DNA of 8,600 bases from an uncultured Opitutales bacterium (GCA_937920335.1 CALGUT010000313.1:1-8600), one strand, 5' to 3'. Positions 1 to 7,636 are shown, numbered from the stretch's first letter. Numbers and translations: made by a program. The notes: generated by a model from the letters alone, not told the origin.

Positions 1-900
1 ATTCTACAAGCGTTGGAAAAGCTGAAGAGATATTCTGCTGAATCCATTCCCAGTGGCTCTAGTGACCTCGCCATGGCCCCCGATTTTAAGTCCTGGCTTA
101 CTAACGAAATTGACCGATCAAAGACAGCATCTCTACCGACCTACCTCTCTCGACTCGTGGTATTCTACCACTCAAGGTATACAAAGATGGAACCTTCTAT
201 GTATTCGTTTTCGGAACTAGCAGATCTAGTGTCTCTGGAGAATATGGATCCGGAGGCGCTTGGAAGAGTCTGCCTCGCCTTGGAGGTTGAGGGAGATTCG
301 AGAGCAGTAGCACATAGTCTTTATCTCACAAATTCGTTCCCGAAATCAAACGCAAGAGCGATGGGATACCTCGCCTTGGCTAGGCAGGCCTTTAAAAACA
401 AGCAATTCGAGGACGCGAGAAACTGGTTGGAAAAATCGGAAACCGAAATCCCCATGCATCCACACCTGAACGAAGCGAGACTCCTGCTCGGTCAAGTGGA
501 GTCTCAGCTCGGAGCATACGATGCTTCTATTAGTACCTACGAAAGTTTACTGCGTTTAAAGTCTGCGCGCGGGCGGCCCCACGCTCTTGCTCTCGCAGGT
601 ATAGCCAACGCACATCGTACTTTTGGAGATCGAGAAAAAGCCGCCGCTTTTTATCAGCGAATTTTCAATATGTATAGAGCATACCCAGATCTGGTAGCAT
701 CCGCTTATTGGGAGAGTGCCCAGTTATTTAGAGGAATGAATAAGACAGTTGAAGCGGTGAAAACGCTCCAAGAAATGCTCAGCCAGAGCCAGCTCGCTCA
801 ATACCCTGAATGGGAAAAGGCGCAGCAATCACTTCCCGAATGGACCGCGCTGATCCCCGAGAATACGATTCTAGAAAGCGAGGAAGAGCCCAATGAGTAG
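1..900 (+). CDS. TPR-repeat protein, 5' end outside window
   Basis: The reading frame is open from base 1 (codons for I-L-Q-A precede the first possible TTG start at 13), so this is most likely the C-terminal part of a longer protein. At least 299 residues are visible. Counting from the TTG, residues about 116-260 form helical pairs with TPR-like spacing: one near 116-149 (YLALARQAFKNKQFEDARNWL), then 153-186, 189-222 and 227-260, with the typical small-residue and G-x-Y/A patterns. Residues 1-110 look helical but I cannot assign them. The acidic tail ends in EEEPNE. No enzyme motif is visible. TPR arrays usually mediate protein-protein contacts, so a scaffold or partner role for the downstream ExbB-type channel is an inference from position only. 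The stop codon overlaps the start of the next gene by 8 bases, which suggests one operon. The family beyond TPR is not recognised, and whether the missing N-terminus carries a signal peptide cannot be seen. Confidence 0.8.
   Translation: MLQALEKLKRYSAESIPSGSSDLAMAPDFKSWLTNEIDRSKTASLPTYLSRLVVFYHSRYTKMEPSMYSFSELADLVSLENMDPEALGRVCLALEVEGDSRAVAHSLYLTNSFPKSNARAMGYLALARQAFKNKQFEDARNWLEKSETEIPMHPHLNEARLLLGQVESQLGAYDASISTYESLLRLKSARGRPHALALAGIANAHRTFGDREKAAAFYQRIFNMYRAYPDLVASAYWESAQLFRGMNKTVEAVKTLQEMLSQSQLAQYPEWEKAQQSLPEWTALIPENTILESEEEPNE
880..886 (+). promoter_or_regulatory. Shine-Dalgarno for the second TPR gene
   Basis: A purine-rich GAGGAAG lies inside the end of the upstream gene. Its AGGA core sits 8 bases before the ATG at 893. 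It is the clearest ribosome-binding site in the window and supports the ATG at 893 as the start, although that start overlaps the upstream stop. Confidence 0.55.
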
Positions 901-1876
901 CCGACTCTTCCTCTTCATTACCGTCTCCCTATGGTTGTCCTACGGTAATATCCAATCCCACGCCGTAGAGGCTATCATAACCAATTCGGAAGGACGGTCA
1001 TTTCAAGGCCAGGTTCAGTTGATGCCCGATCAAACTTTGGAACTGAGCATTGAGGCAGACGCAGGTTCCGTTGCCTATACCTTTACCAAAGACACCATCG
1101 CTGGCATCGAAATGCTCGATGCTGAAGACTTGGAGGATGGCCTTGAGGCGTATGAAAACCACCAATACGAAGTCGCTGCTACCTACCTTGAACTCATCCA
1201 CCGAAATCGAAGCCCTCTCCATAGAGTGTATCCGAAAACGTCCTTGATCGAGCCCAGCCTTGTTCTAGCTGAAACTTATTTGAACCTTAAACGGTTCGCT
1301 GACGCAGCGGGAATCGCCGGAAATTTGCTAGCAACTGATTTCGACGAACCTAGGATTCATCGTTCAGCGAATGAGGTTCTCCTAAAGGCATTCTTTGGTC
1401 TAAAACGATGGGACGAATCAGAACTTCTCGCAAAACGATGGTGCAAAGTGAACGATCCATCCGGAGAATCAGCTCTTGGATGGTGGATTCTCAGTCAGGT
1501 ACATTTAGAGCGAAAAGAACTCACAAAAGCGCTTTGGATAAGCCTCCAGCCGATCACCTTCAGCAGCCAGTATCCCAAAGCCTACTTACAAGAGTGTTAC
1601 CATGTAGCCATCGCTGCCTGGATTGATGAATCACCAGAAGAAGCACTTCGCCTTTACCGTGAATACCAAAGCCGCGGCTATGATTGGCCAGACGACCAAA
1701 TGAACGATCTTTACGCGCGCCTTGTCTCGCTATCACTCGAGGCCGAAAAGTCAGCTCCCATAGAAGACGCCAATCCACTGACCATCGAAGAAGGAGCTCC
1801 AGAAAAAGATTTAAATCTGCCTCTGGAAACTGTAAGAAAACTAACAATCCAACAAGAATCTGAACCCACCCCATGA
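893..1876 (+). CDS. secreted TPR-like protein with N-terminal beta-rich segment
   Basis: This 327-residue protein begins with a hydrophobic signal-peptide-like stretch (residues about 4-24, LFLFITVSLWLSYG core), so it is probably exported to the periplasm or envelope. Residues about 26-75 form an alternating hydrophobic, probably beta-stranded segment with a GRSFQG-x-V pattern. This resembles small barrel domains seen before TPRs in planctomycete and verrucomicrobial proteins, but the match is by eye. Residues about 80-280 are helix-turn-helix pairs with TPR-like features, such as GLEAYENHQYEVAATYLELI at 83-102 and LAETYLNLKRFADAAGIAGN at 125-144. The last 45 residues are Pro/Glu-rich and probably disordered. 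The start at 893 has a good Shine-Dalgarno and overlaps the preceding gene by 8 bases; the stop overlaps the next ATG by 4 bases. It is likely translated together with the ExbB-type gene and may be its periplasmic partner, which is inference. No catalytic motif is visible. Confidence 0.8.
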   Translation: MSSRLFLFITVSLWLSYGNIQSHAVEAIITNSEGRSFQGQVQLMPDQTLELSIEADAGSVAYTFTKDTIAGIEMLDAEDLEDGLEAYENHQYEVAATYLELIHRNRSPLHRVYPKTSLIEPSLVLAETYLNLKRFADAAGIAGNLLATDFDEPRIHRSANEVLLKAFFGLKRWDESELLAKRWCKVNDPSGESALGWWILSQVHLERKELTKALWISLQPITFSSQYPKAYLQECYHVAIAAWIDESPEEALRLYREYQSRGYDWPDDQMNDLYARLVSLSLEAEKSAPIEDANPLTIEEGAPEKDLNLPLETVRKLTIQQESEPTP

Positions 1877-2604
1877 AGCGTCTCCTGCTGATATCTCTTT
1901 TGTTCTTTCTCGCACTAACGCCTTTTTTGTTTGGTCAGGAAGAAGCCACTGCGGGTGATTCACTTAGCCTCTGGGGTATGATCAAGCAGGGAGGCTGGGC
2001 CATGTATCCGCTCGGCGCCTGTTCACTCAGTATGCTATTCCTAATCATCCACTGTTGGCGGGAAACTCTGCTATCCAAATTTGTTCCTGCAGGAGCGATC
2101 AGCTCGTTCGAGAAACAACTCTCAAATGGACTCACCCAAGAAACAATCCAAGCGCTCAAACAATCCCCTACGGTCCTATCAAGAGTCATGACGGAAGCAC
2201 TAAGCCGTGCTAAAACGCCAATGACTGATAAGAATCGCGAGAAAGTTGAAGCAACGATCGTGGACACCCTTGAGGGAGAAGAAAATACTATCAGCCAATG
2301 GATAAATTACCTGAATGTAATCGCAGCAATCGCACCCATGATCGGGCTGTTAGGGACCGTTAGCGGTATGATCGGAGCGTTCCAGTCTATTTCCAGTCAG
2401 GGCATGGGAAGGCCGGAATTGTTCGCCGGTAATATAGGAGAAGCGCTCATAACAACGGCTACCGGACTCGTTATCGGAATCCCATCAATGGTATTTTTCT
2501 TCGTTATGAGAAATCGGCTCAATAACGCTATGTTGGCTACGATCCAAACCGCCAACTCGATGATGGATTATCTGGGTGGAGAATTAGAAACCTTCGAAAA
2601 CTAA
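1873..2604 (+). CDS. MotA/TolQ/ExbB-family proton channel protein
   Basis: This 243-residue inner-membrane protein belongs to the family that uses the proton gradient to power envelope machines, normally as an ExbB5-ExbD2 or TolQ-TolR complex. An N-terminal hydrophobic segment (residues 1-21, followed by QEEA) looks like a cleavable signal peptide placed before the usual fold. The three family helices follow: about 42-62 (GWAMYPLGACSLSMLFLIIH), about 146-170 with the hallmark AAIAPMIGLLGTVSGMIGAF (P155, G158, G161, T162), and about 190-212 with ALITTATGLVIGIPSMVFFF (T194/T195, P204). The cytoplasmic loop at about 65-140 is Lys/Glu-rich, as expected. The ATG overlaps the upstream stop as ATGA, and no clear Shine-Dalgarno precedes it, so translational coupling is likely. 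The gene ends within a terminator palindrome. No ExbD or TolR gene follows, which is unusual. ExbB, TolQ and MotA cannot be told apart confidently; the fold and size favour ExbB/TolQ-like over MotA. Confidence 0.9.
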   Translation: MKRLLLISLLFFLALTPFLFGQEEATAGDSLSLWGMIKQGGWAMYPLGACSLSMLFLIIHCWRETLLSKFVPAGAISSFEKQLSNGLTQETIQALKQSPTVLSRVMTEALSRAKTPMTDKNREKVEATIVDTLEGEENTISQWINYLNVIAAIAPMIGLLGTVSGMIGAFQSISSQGMGRPELFAGNIGEALITTATGLVIGIPSMVFFFVMRNRLNNAMLATIQTANSMMDYLGGELETFEN

Positions 2605-2620
2605 GCTCGACTTAGTTTTC
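2596..2620. terminator. bidirectional terminator between convergent genes
   Basis: GAAAACTAAG (2596-2605), a 5-base loop CTCGA, and CTTAGTTTTC (2611-2620) form a perfect 10-bp inverted repeat. Read on either strand it gives an A-run, a stem, and a T-run ending TTTTC, so it can act for both convergent transcripts. The TAA of the ExbB-type gene (2602-2604) lies in the left arm and the TAA of the YfgM-like gene (complement of 2612-2614) in the right arm. The stem is AT-rich (3 G-C pairs of 10) and the T-run is within the stem, so termination strength is uncertain. Confidence 0.65.
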
Positions 2621-3334
2621 TACAACCAGGCCGTCTGACGCTTTTTCTTCAACAAGCTTCTTAAGCTCAGGAATACTCCCTTGTAACTGAAATGCTTTGC
2701 CCTGCCAATTTCCACTGTTAGGCATTTCCTCAATCTGCTCGTGGCGCTGAAGCATTAATTCAAACGCCCCACTCTTCCAGTCGAGAATCGATAAGTGATA
2801 AAGGGCCTCTGCGCGGATAGAGTCTACATAATCCGTATTGGCAGCTATCGCCTCCAGATCTTTGACCGCTGAAGATTCATCCCCAGATTGAAGACGTGAT
2901 AGTGCAAGGCCGAGATGTGCAGTTTGCTTGAATTCGTAACGGCTAAACGCCTTGAACGCATTCTCGTAATTCGGGACGGCAGCAGCAAACTCACCCTCCG
3001 CATAGGATTTATCCGCCAATTCTAAAAATGCCACTCCTCCCAAGTCGGTGCCCGAAAACTTTTCAGCAAACCCTGCTTTATCAGCATCTTCAGTTGCAGC
3101 CGCATAAGCCGCCCCACGATCCGACGCCGATTTTGAACTCCACCATTTGGTCACCTGAATCCCGATGATTATCGCCGCAGCAGCTACTACTCCCAATATT
3201 ACCTGGGATTTATGCCGGTTCCAATATACCAGAAGTTGATCTTCCATACTGGATTCAGCATATGCCTCATCCAATTTATTGAAGGTATCCTGTTTTTTGT
3301 CAGGTTGGGGTTGCTCTTTGCGATTCGAAGCCAT
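2612..3334 (-). CDS. YfgM-like membrane-anchored TPR protein
   Basis: This 240-residue protein has a charged cytoplasmic N-terminus (residues 1-43, many K, Q, E and D), one transmembrane helix at about 44-64 (QVILGVVAAAAIIIGIQVTK) flanked by H41-K42 and W64-W65, and then a helical C-terminal domain. The layout of short basic tail, YWNRHKSQ just before the helix, and a TPR-type region (about 97-185, e.g. ADKSYAEGEFAAAVPNYENAF and AHLGLALSRLQSGDESSAVKDLEAIA) matches the YfgM family. In E. coli YfgM is an ancillary SecYEG/PpiD-associated protein; that role here is only by analogy. The chosen ATG (3332-3334) is followed by a plausible N-terminus, but only a weak ribosome-binding site precedes it. 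It lies 79 bp downstream of purU, with a possible own promoter in the gap, and it converges on the ExbB-type gene with 7 bases between the stop codons. Any TPR membrane protein of similar layout is an alternative. Confidence 0.75.
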   Translation of the reverse strand: MASNRKEQPQPDKKQDTFNKLDEAYAESSMEDQLLVYWNRHKSQVILGVVAAAAIIIGIQVTKWWSSKSASDRGAAYAAATEDADKAGFAEKFSGTDLGGVAFLELADKSYAEGEFAAAVPNYENAFKAFSRYEFKQTAHLGLALSRLQSGDESSAVKDLEAIAANTDYVDSIRAEALYHLSILDWKSGAFELMLQRHEQIEEMPNSGNWQGKAFQLQGSIPELKKLVEEKASDGLVVEN

Positions 3335-3413
3335 GGAAAATTTAAACCGTCTGTAATTTAAGTATTCGAGGCTTTAGTCAACCTCATAACGGGCAAGAAG
3401 GCCCAAGTAAGTT
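3335..3413 (-). other. purU to YfgM-like gene gap
   Basis: This 79-bp spacer is on the transcribed side of both minus-strand genes. It holds a possible weak promoter (reported separately) and a short GC-only hairpin, GGGC-N6-GCCC (3391-3404), with no T-run after it, so it is not a convincing terminator. No small ORF or repeat is seen. Confidence 0.5.
3355..3381 (-). promoter_or_regulatory. possible weak promoter for YfgM-like gene
   Basis: Read on the minus strand, TTGACT (complement of 3376-3381) matches the -35 consensus at 5 of 6 positions. TAAATT (complement of 3355-3360) matches the -10 at 4 of 6. The spacer is only 15 bases, shorter than the preferred 17. The position, about 20 bases upstream of the start codon, is plausible for a separate transcript, but read-through from purU is equally possible. 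Confidence 0.3.
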
Positions 3414-4277
3414 CTAGTCAAATACGACTGTTTTCCGCCCGTAGACGAGAACGCGGTTTTCGAGATGCCATCGAACTGCGTCAGCAAGCACTCGTCTTTC
3501 CAACATACGTCCTCGAACCACAAGATCGTTAACCGTATGTCTGTGGGACACTCTATCTACGTCTTGTTGGATAATCGGTCCATCATCTAAAATTGCAGTC
3601 GCATAATGAGCGGTGGCCCCGATCAGCTTCACTCCTCGCTCGTGCGCTTGCTGGTAGGGTTTCCCGCCAGCAAACGCAGGCAGGAACGAATGATGAATAT
3701 TTATGACTGGCTTTGCAAACTGCTGAAGGAAGGTCGGACTGAGAATTTGCATGTAACGCGCCATCACAACGAGTTCGATATCGTGCTCAGCCAGAACCGC
3801 CAACTGCGTTTGTTCTGCTACCGCCTTCGTATCTTTACTTACGGGAATATGAAAGAAAGGCACTCCGTATCCTTCCGTCGCTTCCTCGAGGTCCTTGTGG
3901 TTAGAAATTACACAGACAATCTCACAGGGCAGCTCACCGGACTTTTGGCCAAGAAAAAGCTCGTGAAAACAATGGTCATATTTGGAGACGAACACCGCCA
4001 CACGGCTTCGATGGGTGGTCAGTTTACATTCAACCTCCATATCGAGACCTGAGGCGAATGACCTAAACTCTGATATTTCTGCTTCGAGGTCGCTTTGATC
4101 TCCTGAGGGAGTCCACTCGATACGCTGGAAGAAAACCTCTGCCTCCATGTCGCGGTGTTGATCCGCGTGAATGATGTTTCCCCCGTGGTCGAAAATCCAA
4201 CCAGACATCTTCGCAACCAAGCCACGCTGGTCAGGACCCGACAGCAATGCCGTCACCGTATTCTGTCGACCACTCAC
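3414..4277 (-). CDS. purU: formyltetrahydrofolate deformylase
   Basis: PurU hydrolyses 10-formyl-THF to THF and formate in the cytoplasm. This balances one-carbon pools and, where PurT exists, supplies formate for purine synthesis. The 287 residues match the usual length of about 280-290. An N-terminal ACT domain occupies about 6-85 (LLSGPDQRGLVAKMSGWIFD, then HGGNIIHADQHRD). The formyltransferase-fold catalytic domain follows from about 92: FVSKYDHCFHEL (96-107), ARYMQILSP (173-181), and NIHHSFLP (193-200) carrying the conserved Asn193 and His195. Next come the DDGP segment (D231-D232, catalytic Asp by homology to PurN) and the family tail HRHTVNDL. The start is a GTG at 4275-4277, six bases after the carB stop; a second GTG at codon 8 (4254-4256) is an alternative. 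No good Shine-Dalgarno is seen, so coupling to carB is likely. The ACT region is where PurU is regulated in E. coli (methionine, glycine); whether that applies here is unknown. Confidence 0.95.
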   Translation of the reverse strand: MSGRQNTVTALLSGPDQRGLVAKMSGWIFDHGGNIIHADQHRDMEAEVFFQRIEWTPSGDQSDLEAEISEFRSFASGLDMEVECKLTTHRSRVAVFVSKYDHCFHELFLGQKSGELPCEIVCVISNHKDLEEATEGYGVPFFHIPVSKDTKAVAEQTQLAVLAEHDIELVVMARYMQILSPTFLQQFAKPVINIHHSFLPAFAGGKPYQQAHERGVKLIGATAHYATAILDDGPIIQQDVDRVSHRHTVNDLVVRGRMLERRVLADAVRWHLENRVLVYGRKTVVFD

Positions 4278-4283
4278 AATTCT

Positions 4284-7200
4284 TTAAACGCTGGTGTTGT
4301 AATACTCTTGCAGTGACTTCACGCCAAGAGGTTTCTTCTCGAGTGCCTCAATAGCCAGAACAGACGTTTCTGCAGCAGAGATCGTGGTTACGATACAGAC
4401 GCTCATATTGATCGCTTCCATACGGATCGTATTCTCGTCCCTCCGAGGAATCATTCCGGTCGAAGGCGTATTCATGATCAAGTGCATGTCGCCATTCTTG
4501 ATCATATCAACCACATTTGGACGACCTTCGTCGATTTTGAAAAGCTTCTTAACCTCAACACCATTCTCTTTCAACGAACGAGCTGTGCCTGAGGTCGAGT
4601 AAATCGTAAATCCCAATCGGATCAAACGACGGGCAATATCGACCACCTTATCTTTATCCCCCTCCTTTACACTAATAAACACATTGCCAGAGGTAGGGAG
4701 CGGCGGTTGAACAGCCATTTGCGTTTTGGCAAAAGCGATCCCAAAGTCTTCGTCCAAGCCCATAACTTCACCTGTGCTCCGCATTTCAGGAGTGAGTGCA
4801 ATCTTCGCCCCCGGGAAACGTTTAAAGGGAAATACAGACTCCTTGATACACCAGTGCTTGGGAACTACTTCTTCGGTAAACCCAAGTTCTTTTAAAGTAG
4901 CCCCCGCCATAACCCTAGCAGCTAGCTTAGCTAACGGAATGCCAATGGCTTTGGAAACAAAAGGAACAGTTCTGGATGCTCTCGGATTTACCTCAATAAT
5001 AAAGAGCTCATTGTCCTTAATTACATACTGAACATTCATCAAACCTATGACATTCAACTCTTTAGCCAACGCATAGGTAGCATTCTTAACCTGCTGGATC
5101 ATATCATCCGACAAAGAATGGGGCGGCATGACCATCCCAGCATCGCCACTATGCACGCCCGCAAACTCGATGTGCTCGAGCATACCACCAACGAGTATGG
5201 TTTCACCGTCCGTGATACAGTCGACATCCACTTCGATGGCATCCTGTAAAAATTGATCTATCAGCACTGGTTTATCCGGAACAACCTCGAAAGTTTCTTT
5301 CACAACTTTCTCCATCTCCTTGATAGAATCCACCACGAACATCCCACGGCCGCCGAGAACAAATGAAGGTCGAAGCAACACTGGAAATCCTACTTCCTCA
5401 GCCATCGCATAGGCTTCTTCGGCATTCATCGCGATACGGTTTGCCGGTTGTTTTAGCCCGACCCGATCCAAAATATCTGCGAATAACTGGCGATCTTCTG
5501 CGGCCTCAATGTTCTCGGGACTTGTTCCGATAATGTTGACCCCATTGGCCTTCAATTCAGTCGCCAAATTAAGCGGCGTCTGTCCCCCAAACTGGACGAT
5601 CGCTCCCTCGCAACCTTCCTGATGATATACTTCCAGCACATCCTCCAGCGTCAGTGGCTCAAAGTACAAACGATCTGACGTATCGTAGTCAGTGGAAACC
5701 GTCTCGGGGTTCGAATTCACCATGACTGTCTCAAAACCTGCCTCCTGCAATGCGTAGGAAGCATGAACACAACAATAATCGAATTCGATACCTTGCCCAA
5801 TTCGATTGGGGCCTCCACCCAAGATCATAATCTTAGGTGTTTGAGAGGAAATCACCTCATTCTCATCTCCATAGGATGAATAATAATAAGGCGTGAATGC
5901 CTCAAACTCAGCTGCACAGGTGTCAACGAGTCGAAATATGGTTTTTACTCCGAATGATTCGCGTTTTTCCTTTACCGCTTCCCGCGCGGTATCGAGTAGG
6001 TAAGCAAGCTGGGCGTCGGAGAACCCTGCCTGCTTCGCTTCCAACATCAAGTCTTCGTCTATCGAATCCAACGTGTGCCCAGAAAGCTCCTTCTCAAGAG
6101 TAACGATACCAGCCACTTGGTTTAAGAACCACGGGTCGATTGAGGTTAGCTCAAACAACTCTTCTTCAGTCATGCCGTTCATTAACGCATAACGAATATA
6201 AAAGACTCGCTCTGCATTGGGTATCGACAAGTGGCTACGAATCTCAGCGTCATCACAATCGGGCTCCCCACCCATTTTCCCACCGCCACCAAGTCCACGG
6301 GCTCCAACTTCAAGTGAACGTAACGCCTTTTGAAAGGACTCCTTAAAGGTGCGTCCAATTGCCATCGCCTCTCCAACACTCTTCATCGAAGAAGTCAGTG
6401 TGGTGTCCGCTCCTTCGAACTTTTCGAAGGTAAAACGGGGAATCTTAGTCACGACGTAATCGATCGTCGGTTCAAAACTCGCAGGTGTCTCGCGAGTAAT
6501 ATCATTTTGAATCTCGTCGAGACTGTAACCGACCGCGAGTTTGGCAGCAAATTTAGCAATCGGAAACCCAGTCGCTTTGGAAGCCAATGCCGAACTGCGA
6601 GACACTCGTGGATTCATTTCAATAACGACCAATCGTCCGTCCTTCGGGTTAACGGAGAATTGAATGTTACTCCCCCCGGTCTCAACTCCAATCTCCCTTA
6701 TGCAGGCAAACGACGCATCGCGCATCAATTGAAACTCTTTATCAGAGAGAGTCATCGTGGGAGCTACGGTAATCGAATCCCCCGTGTGCACTCCCATGGG
6801 ATCAAAGTTCTCTATCGAACAAACGATCACGCACTGATCCTTGTGATCACGCATAACCTCCATCTCATACTCTTTCCAGCCAAGGAGACACTCTTCGATC
6901 AGTACTTCCGAAACCGGAGACATTTCAAGACCATCTGAGACGATCGAATCAAACTCTTCCTTATTATAAGCGATCCCTCCACCAGCTCCACCCATCGTAA
7001 AACCCGGACGAATAATCAACGGAAACGGGCCGATCTTTTGAGCAGCATTTCGGGCTTCTTCTAAAGAATAGACCACCCTGGATTTCGCCACATCGAGGCC
7101 GATCTTGATCATGGCCTTCTTAAAAAGAAGACGGTCTTCTCCTTTTTTGATCGCCTCAGGCCGAGCACCGATCATTTCGACACCAAATTCTTCTAGTATG

Positions 7201-7517
7201 CCTGCAGCATCCAAATCCAAAGCAAGATTGAGGGCTGTCTGTCCACCAAGAGTAGGAAGCAGAGCATCGGGACGTTCTTTCTCAATAATCTTACTAACCA
7301 TCTCGACCGTCAGCGGCTCAATGTAAGTCACATCAGCAAACTCCGGATCGGTCATGATCGTGGCCGGATTGCTATTGACCAGAATGACTCGATAGCCCTC
7401 CTCGCGAAGCGCTTTACAGGCTTGCGTTCCGCTGTAATCAAACTCGCAAGCTTGACCAATAACAATGGGGCCGGATCCGATGATCAGGATAGATTCTAAG
7501 TCGGTACGTTTTGGCAT
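4284..7517 (-). CDS. carB: carbamoyl-phosphate synthase large subunit
   Basis: CarB makes carbamoyl phosphate from bicarbonate, ammonia supplied by the CarA glutaminase, and 2 ATP, for pyrimidines and arginine. The 1077 residues match the bacterial length of about 1070, and the N-terminus MPKRTD with IGSGPIVIGQACEFDYSG is the classic start, so the ATG at 7515-7517 is secure. The two homologous synthetase halves are visible. The first is about 1-400, with R129, R170 in IIRPGFTMGGAGGG and the IEMNPRVSRSSA metal/ATP site at E300/N302. The second is about 560-930, with ILGGGPNRIGQGIEFDY, LLRPSFVLGGRGM and IEVNPRASRTVPF. Between them lies the oligomerisation region, with a glycine-rich loop at 408-417. 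The C-terminal MGS-like allosteric domain (about 940-1077) keeps STSGTA (T975, T978) and K994 of FKIDEGRP, positions used for UMP/IMP in E. coli. Ornithine-site equivalents E784, D792 and E893 are also present. carA is not in the window. purU follows after 6 bases. Confidence 0.99.
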   Translation of the reverse strand: MPKRTDLESILIIGSGPIVIGQACEFDYSGTQACKALREEGYRVILVNSNPATIMTDPEFADVTYIEPLTVEMVSKIIEKERPDALLPTLGGQTALNLALDLDAAGILEEFGVEMIGARPEAIKKGEDRLLFKKAMIKIGLDVAKSRVVYSLEEARNAAQKIGPFPLIIRPGFTMGGAGGGIAYNKEEFDSIVSDGLEMSPVSEVLIEECLLGWKEYEMEVMRDHKDQCVIVCSIENFDPMGVHTGDSITVAPTMTLSDKEFQLMRDASFACIREIGVETGGSNIQFSVNPKDGRLVVIEMNPRVSRSSALASKATGFPIAKFAAKLAVGYSLDEIQNDITRETPASFEPTIDYVVTKIPRFTFEKFEGADTTLTSSMKSVGEAMAIGRTFKESFQKALRSLEVGARGLGGGGKMGGEPDCDDAEIRSHLSIPNAERVFYIRYALMNGMTEEELFELTSIDPWFLNQVAGIVTLEKELSGHTLDSIDEDLMLEAKQAGFSDAQLAYLLDTAREAVKEKRESFGVKTIFRLVDTCAAEFEAFTPYYYSSYGDENEVISSQTPKIMILGGGPNRIGQGIEFDYCCVHASYALQEAGFETVMVNSNPETVSTDYDTSDRLYFEPLTLEDVLEVYHQEGCEGAIVQFGGQTPLNLATELKANGVNIIGTSPENIEAAEDRQLFADILDRVGLKQPANRIAMNAEEAYAMAEEVGFPVLLRPSFVLGGRGMFVVDSIKEMEKVVKETFEVVPDKPVLIDQFLQDAIEVDVDCITDGETILVGGMLEHIEFAGVHSGDAGMVMPPHSLSDDMIQQVKNATYALAKELNVIGLMNVQYVIKDNELFIIEVNPRASRTVPFVSKAIGIPLAKLAARVMAGATLKELGFTEEVVPKHWCIKESVFPFKRFPGAKIALTPEMRSTGEVMGLDEDFGIAFAKTQMAVQPPLPTSGNVFISVKEGDKDKVVDIARRLIRLGFTIYSTSGTARSLKENGVEVKKLFKIDEGRPNVVDMIKNGDMHLIMNTPSTGMIPRRDENTIRMEAINMSVCIVTTISAAETSVLAIEALEKKPLGVKSLQEYYNTSV

Positions 7518-7636
7518 AAAAAGGCGAACTCTGGCTCCATACGATCAGGTGTGATCGCAAAATTCGCACTAACTTGGAGAATACCTACTAGCTTGAAAAG
7601 TAAAAAGCAGACTATTTACAGAATGTCCGTTAAGAC
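7518..7636 (-). other. carB upstream region
   Basis: This 119-bp gap between the response-regulator stop and carB most likely carries the carB promoter. On the minus strand the best -10-like hexamer is TATTCT (complement of 7578-7583), but no good -35 stands 16-18 bases before it. No strong Shine-Dalgarno precedes the carB ATG; the bases just before it are CCTTTTT. There is no rho-independent terminator for the upstream gene, so read-through is possible. No pyrimidine attenuator or leader peptide is recognisable, apart from the dyad noted separately. Confidence 0.4.
7540..7559. promoter_or_regulatory. dyad in carB leader, operator or hairpin
   Basis: CGATCA (7542-7547) and TGATCG (7552-7557) form a perfect 6-bp inverted repeat around GGTG. 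In the minus-strand RNA the stem extends by a G-U and a U-A pair to 8 pairs with a 4-base loop. It sits about 23-42 bases upstream of the carB ATG and has no T-run, so it is not a terminator. A repressor site or a leader hairpin are both possible; chance cannot be excluded for so short a repeat. Confidence 0.35.

Noticed and set aside
1560..1874. 104-codon open frame on the minus strand
   Set aside because: It is the antisense shadow of the secreted TPR-like gene, whose coding frame has a signal peptide, a ribosome site and coupled neighbours.
3391..3404. GGGC-N6-GCCC hairpin after purU as a terminator
   Set aside because: The stem is only 4 bp and no T-run follows on the minus strand, so there is no support for intrinsic termination.
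3606..4052. 148-codon open frame on the plus strand inside purU
   Set aside because: It is antisense to the conserved PurU catalytic region and its translation shows no recognisable domain.
6330..6938. 202-codon open frame on the plus strand inside carB
   Set aside because: It lies wholly antisense to well-conserved carB codons, has no family resemblance or ribosome site, and is explained by codon bias on the opposite strand.
4284..7517. Internal similarity of the two carB halves as a recent duplication
   Set aside because: The two ATP-grasp halves are the ancient duplication found in all CarB proteins.
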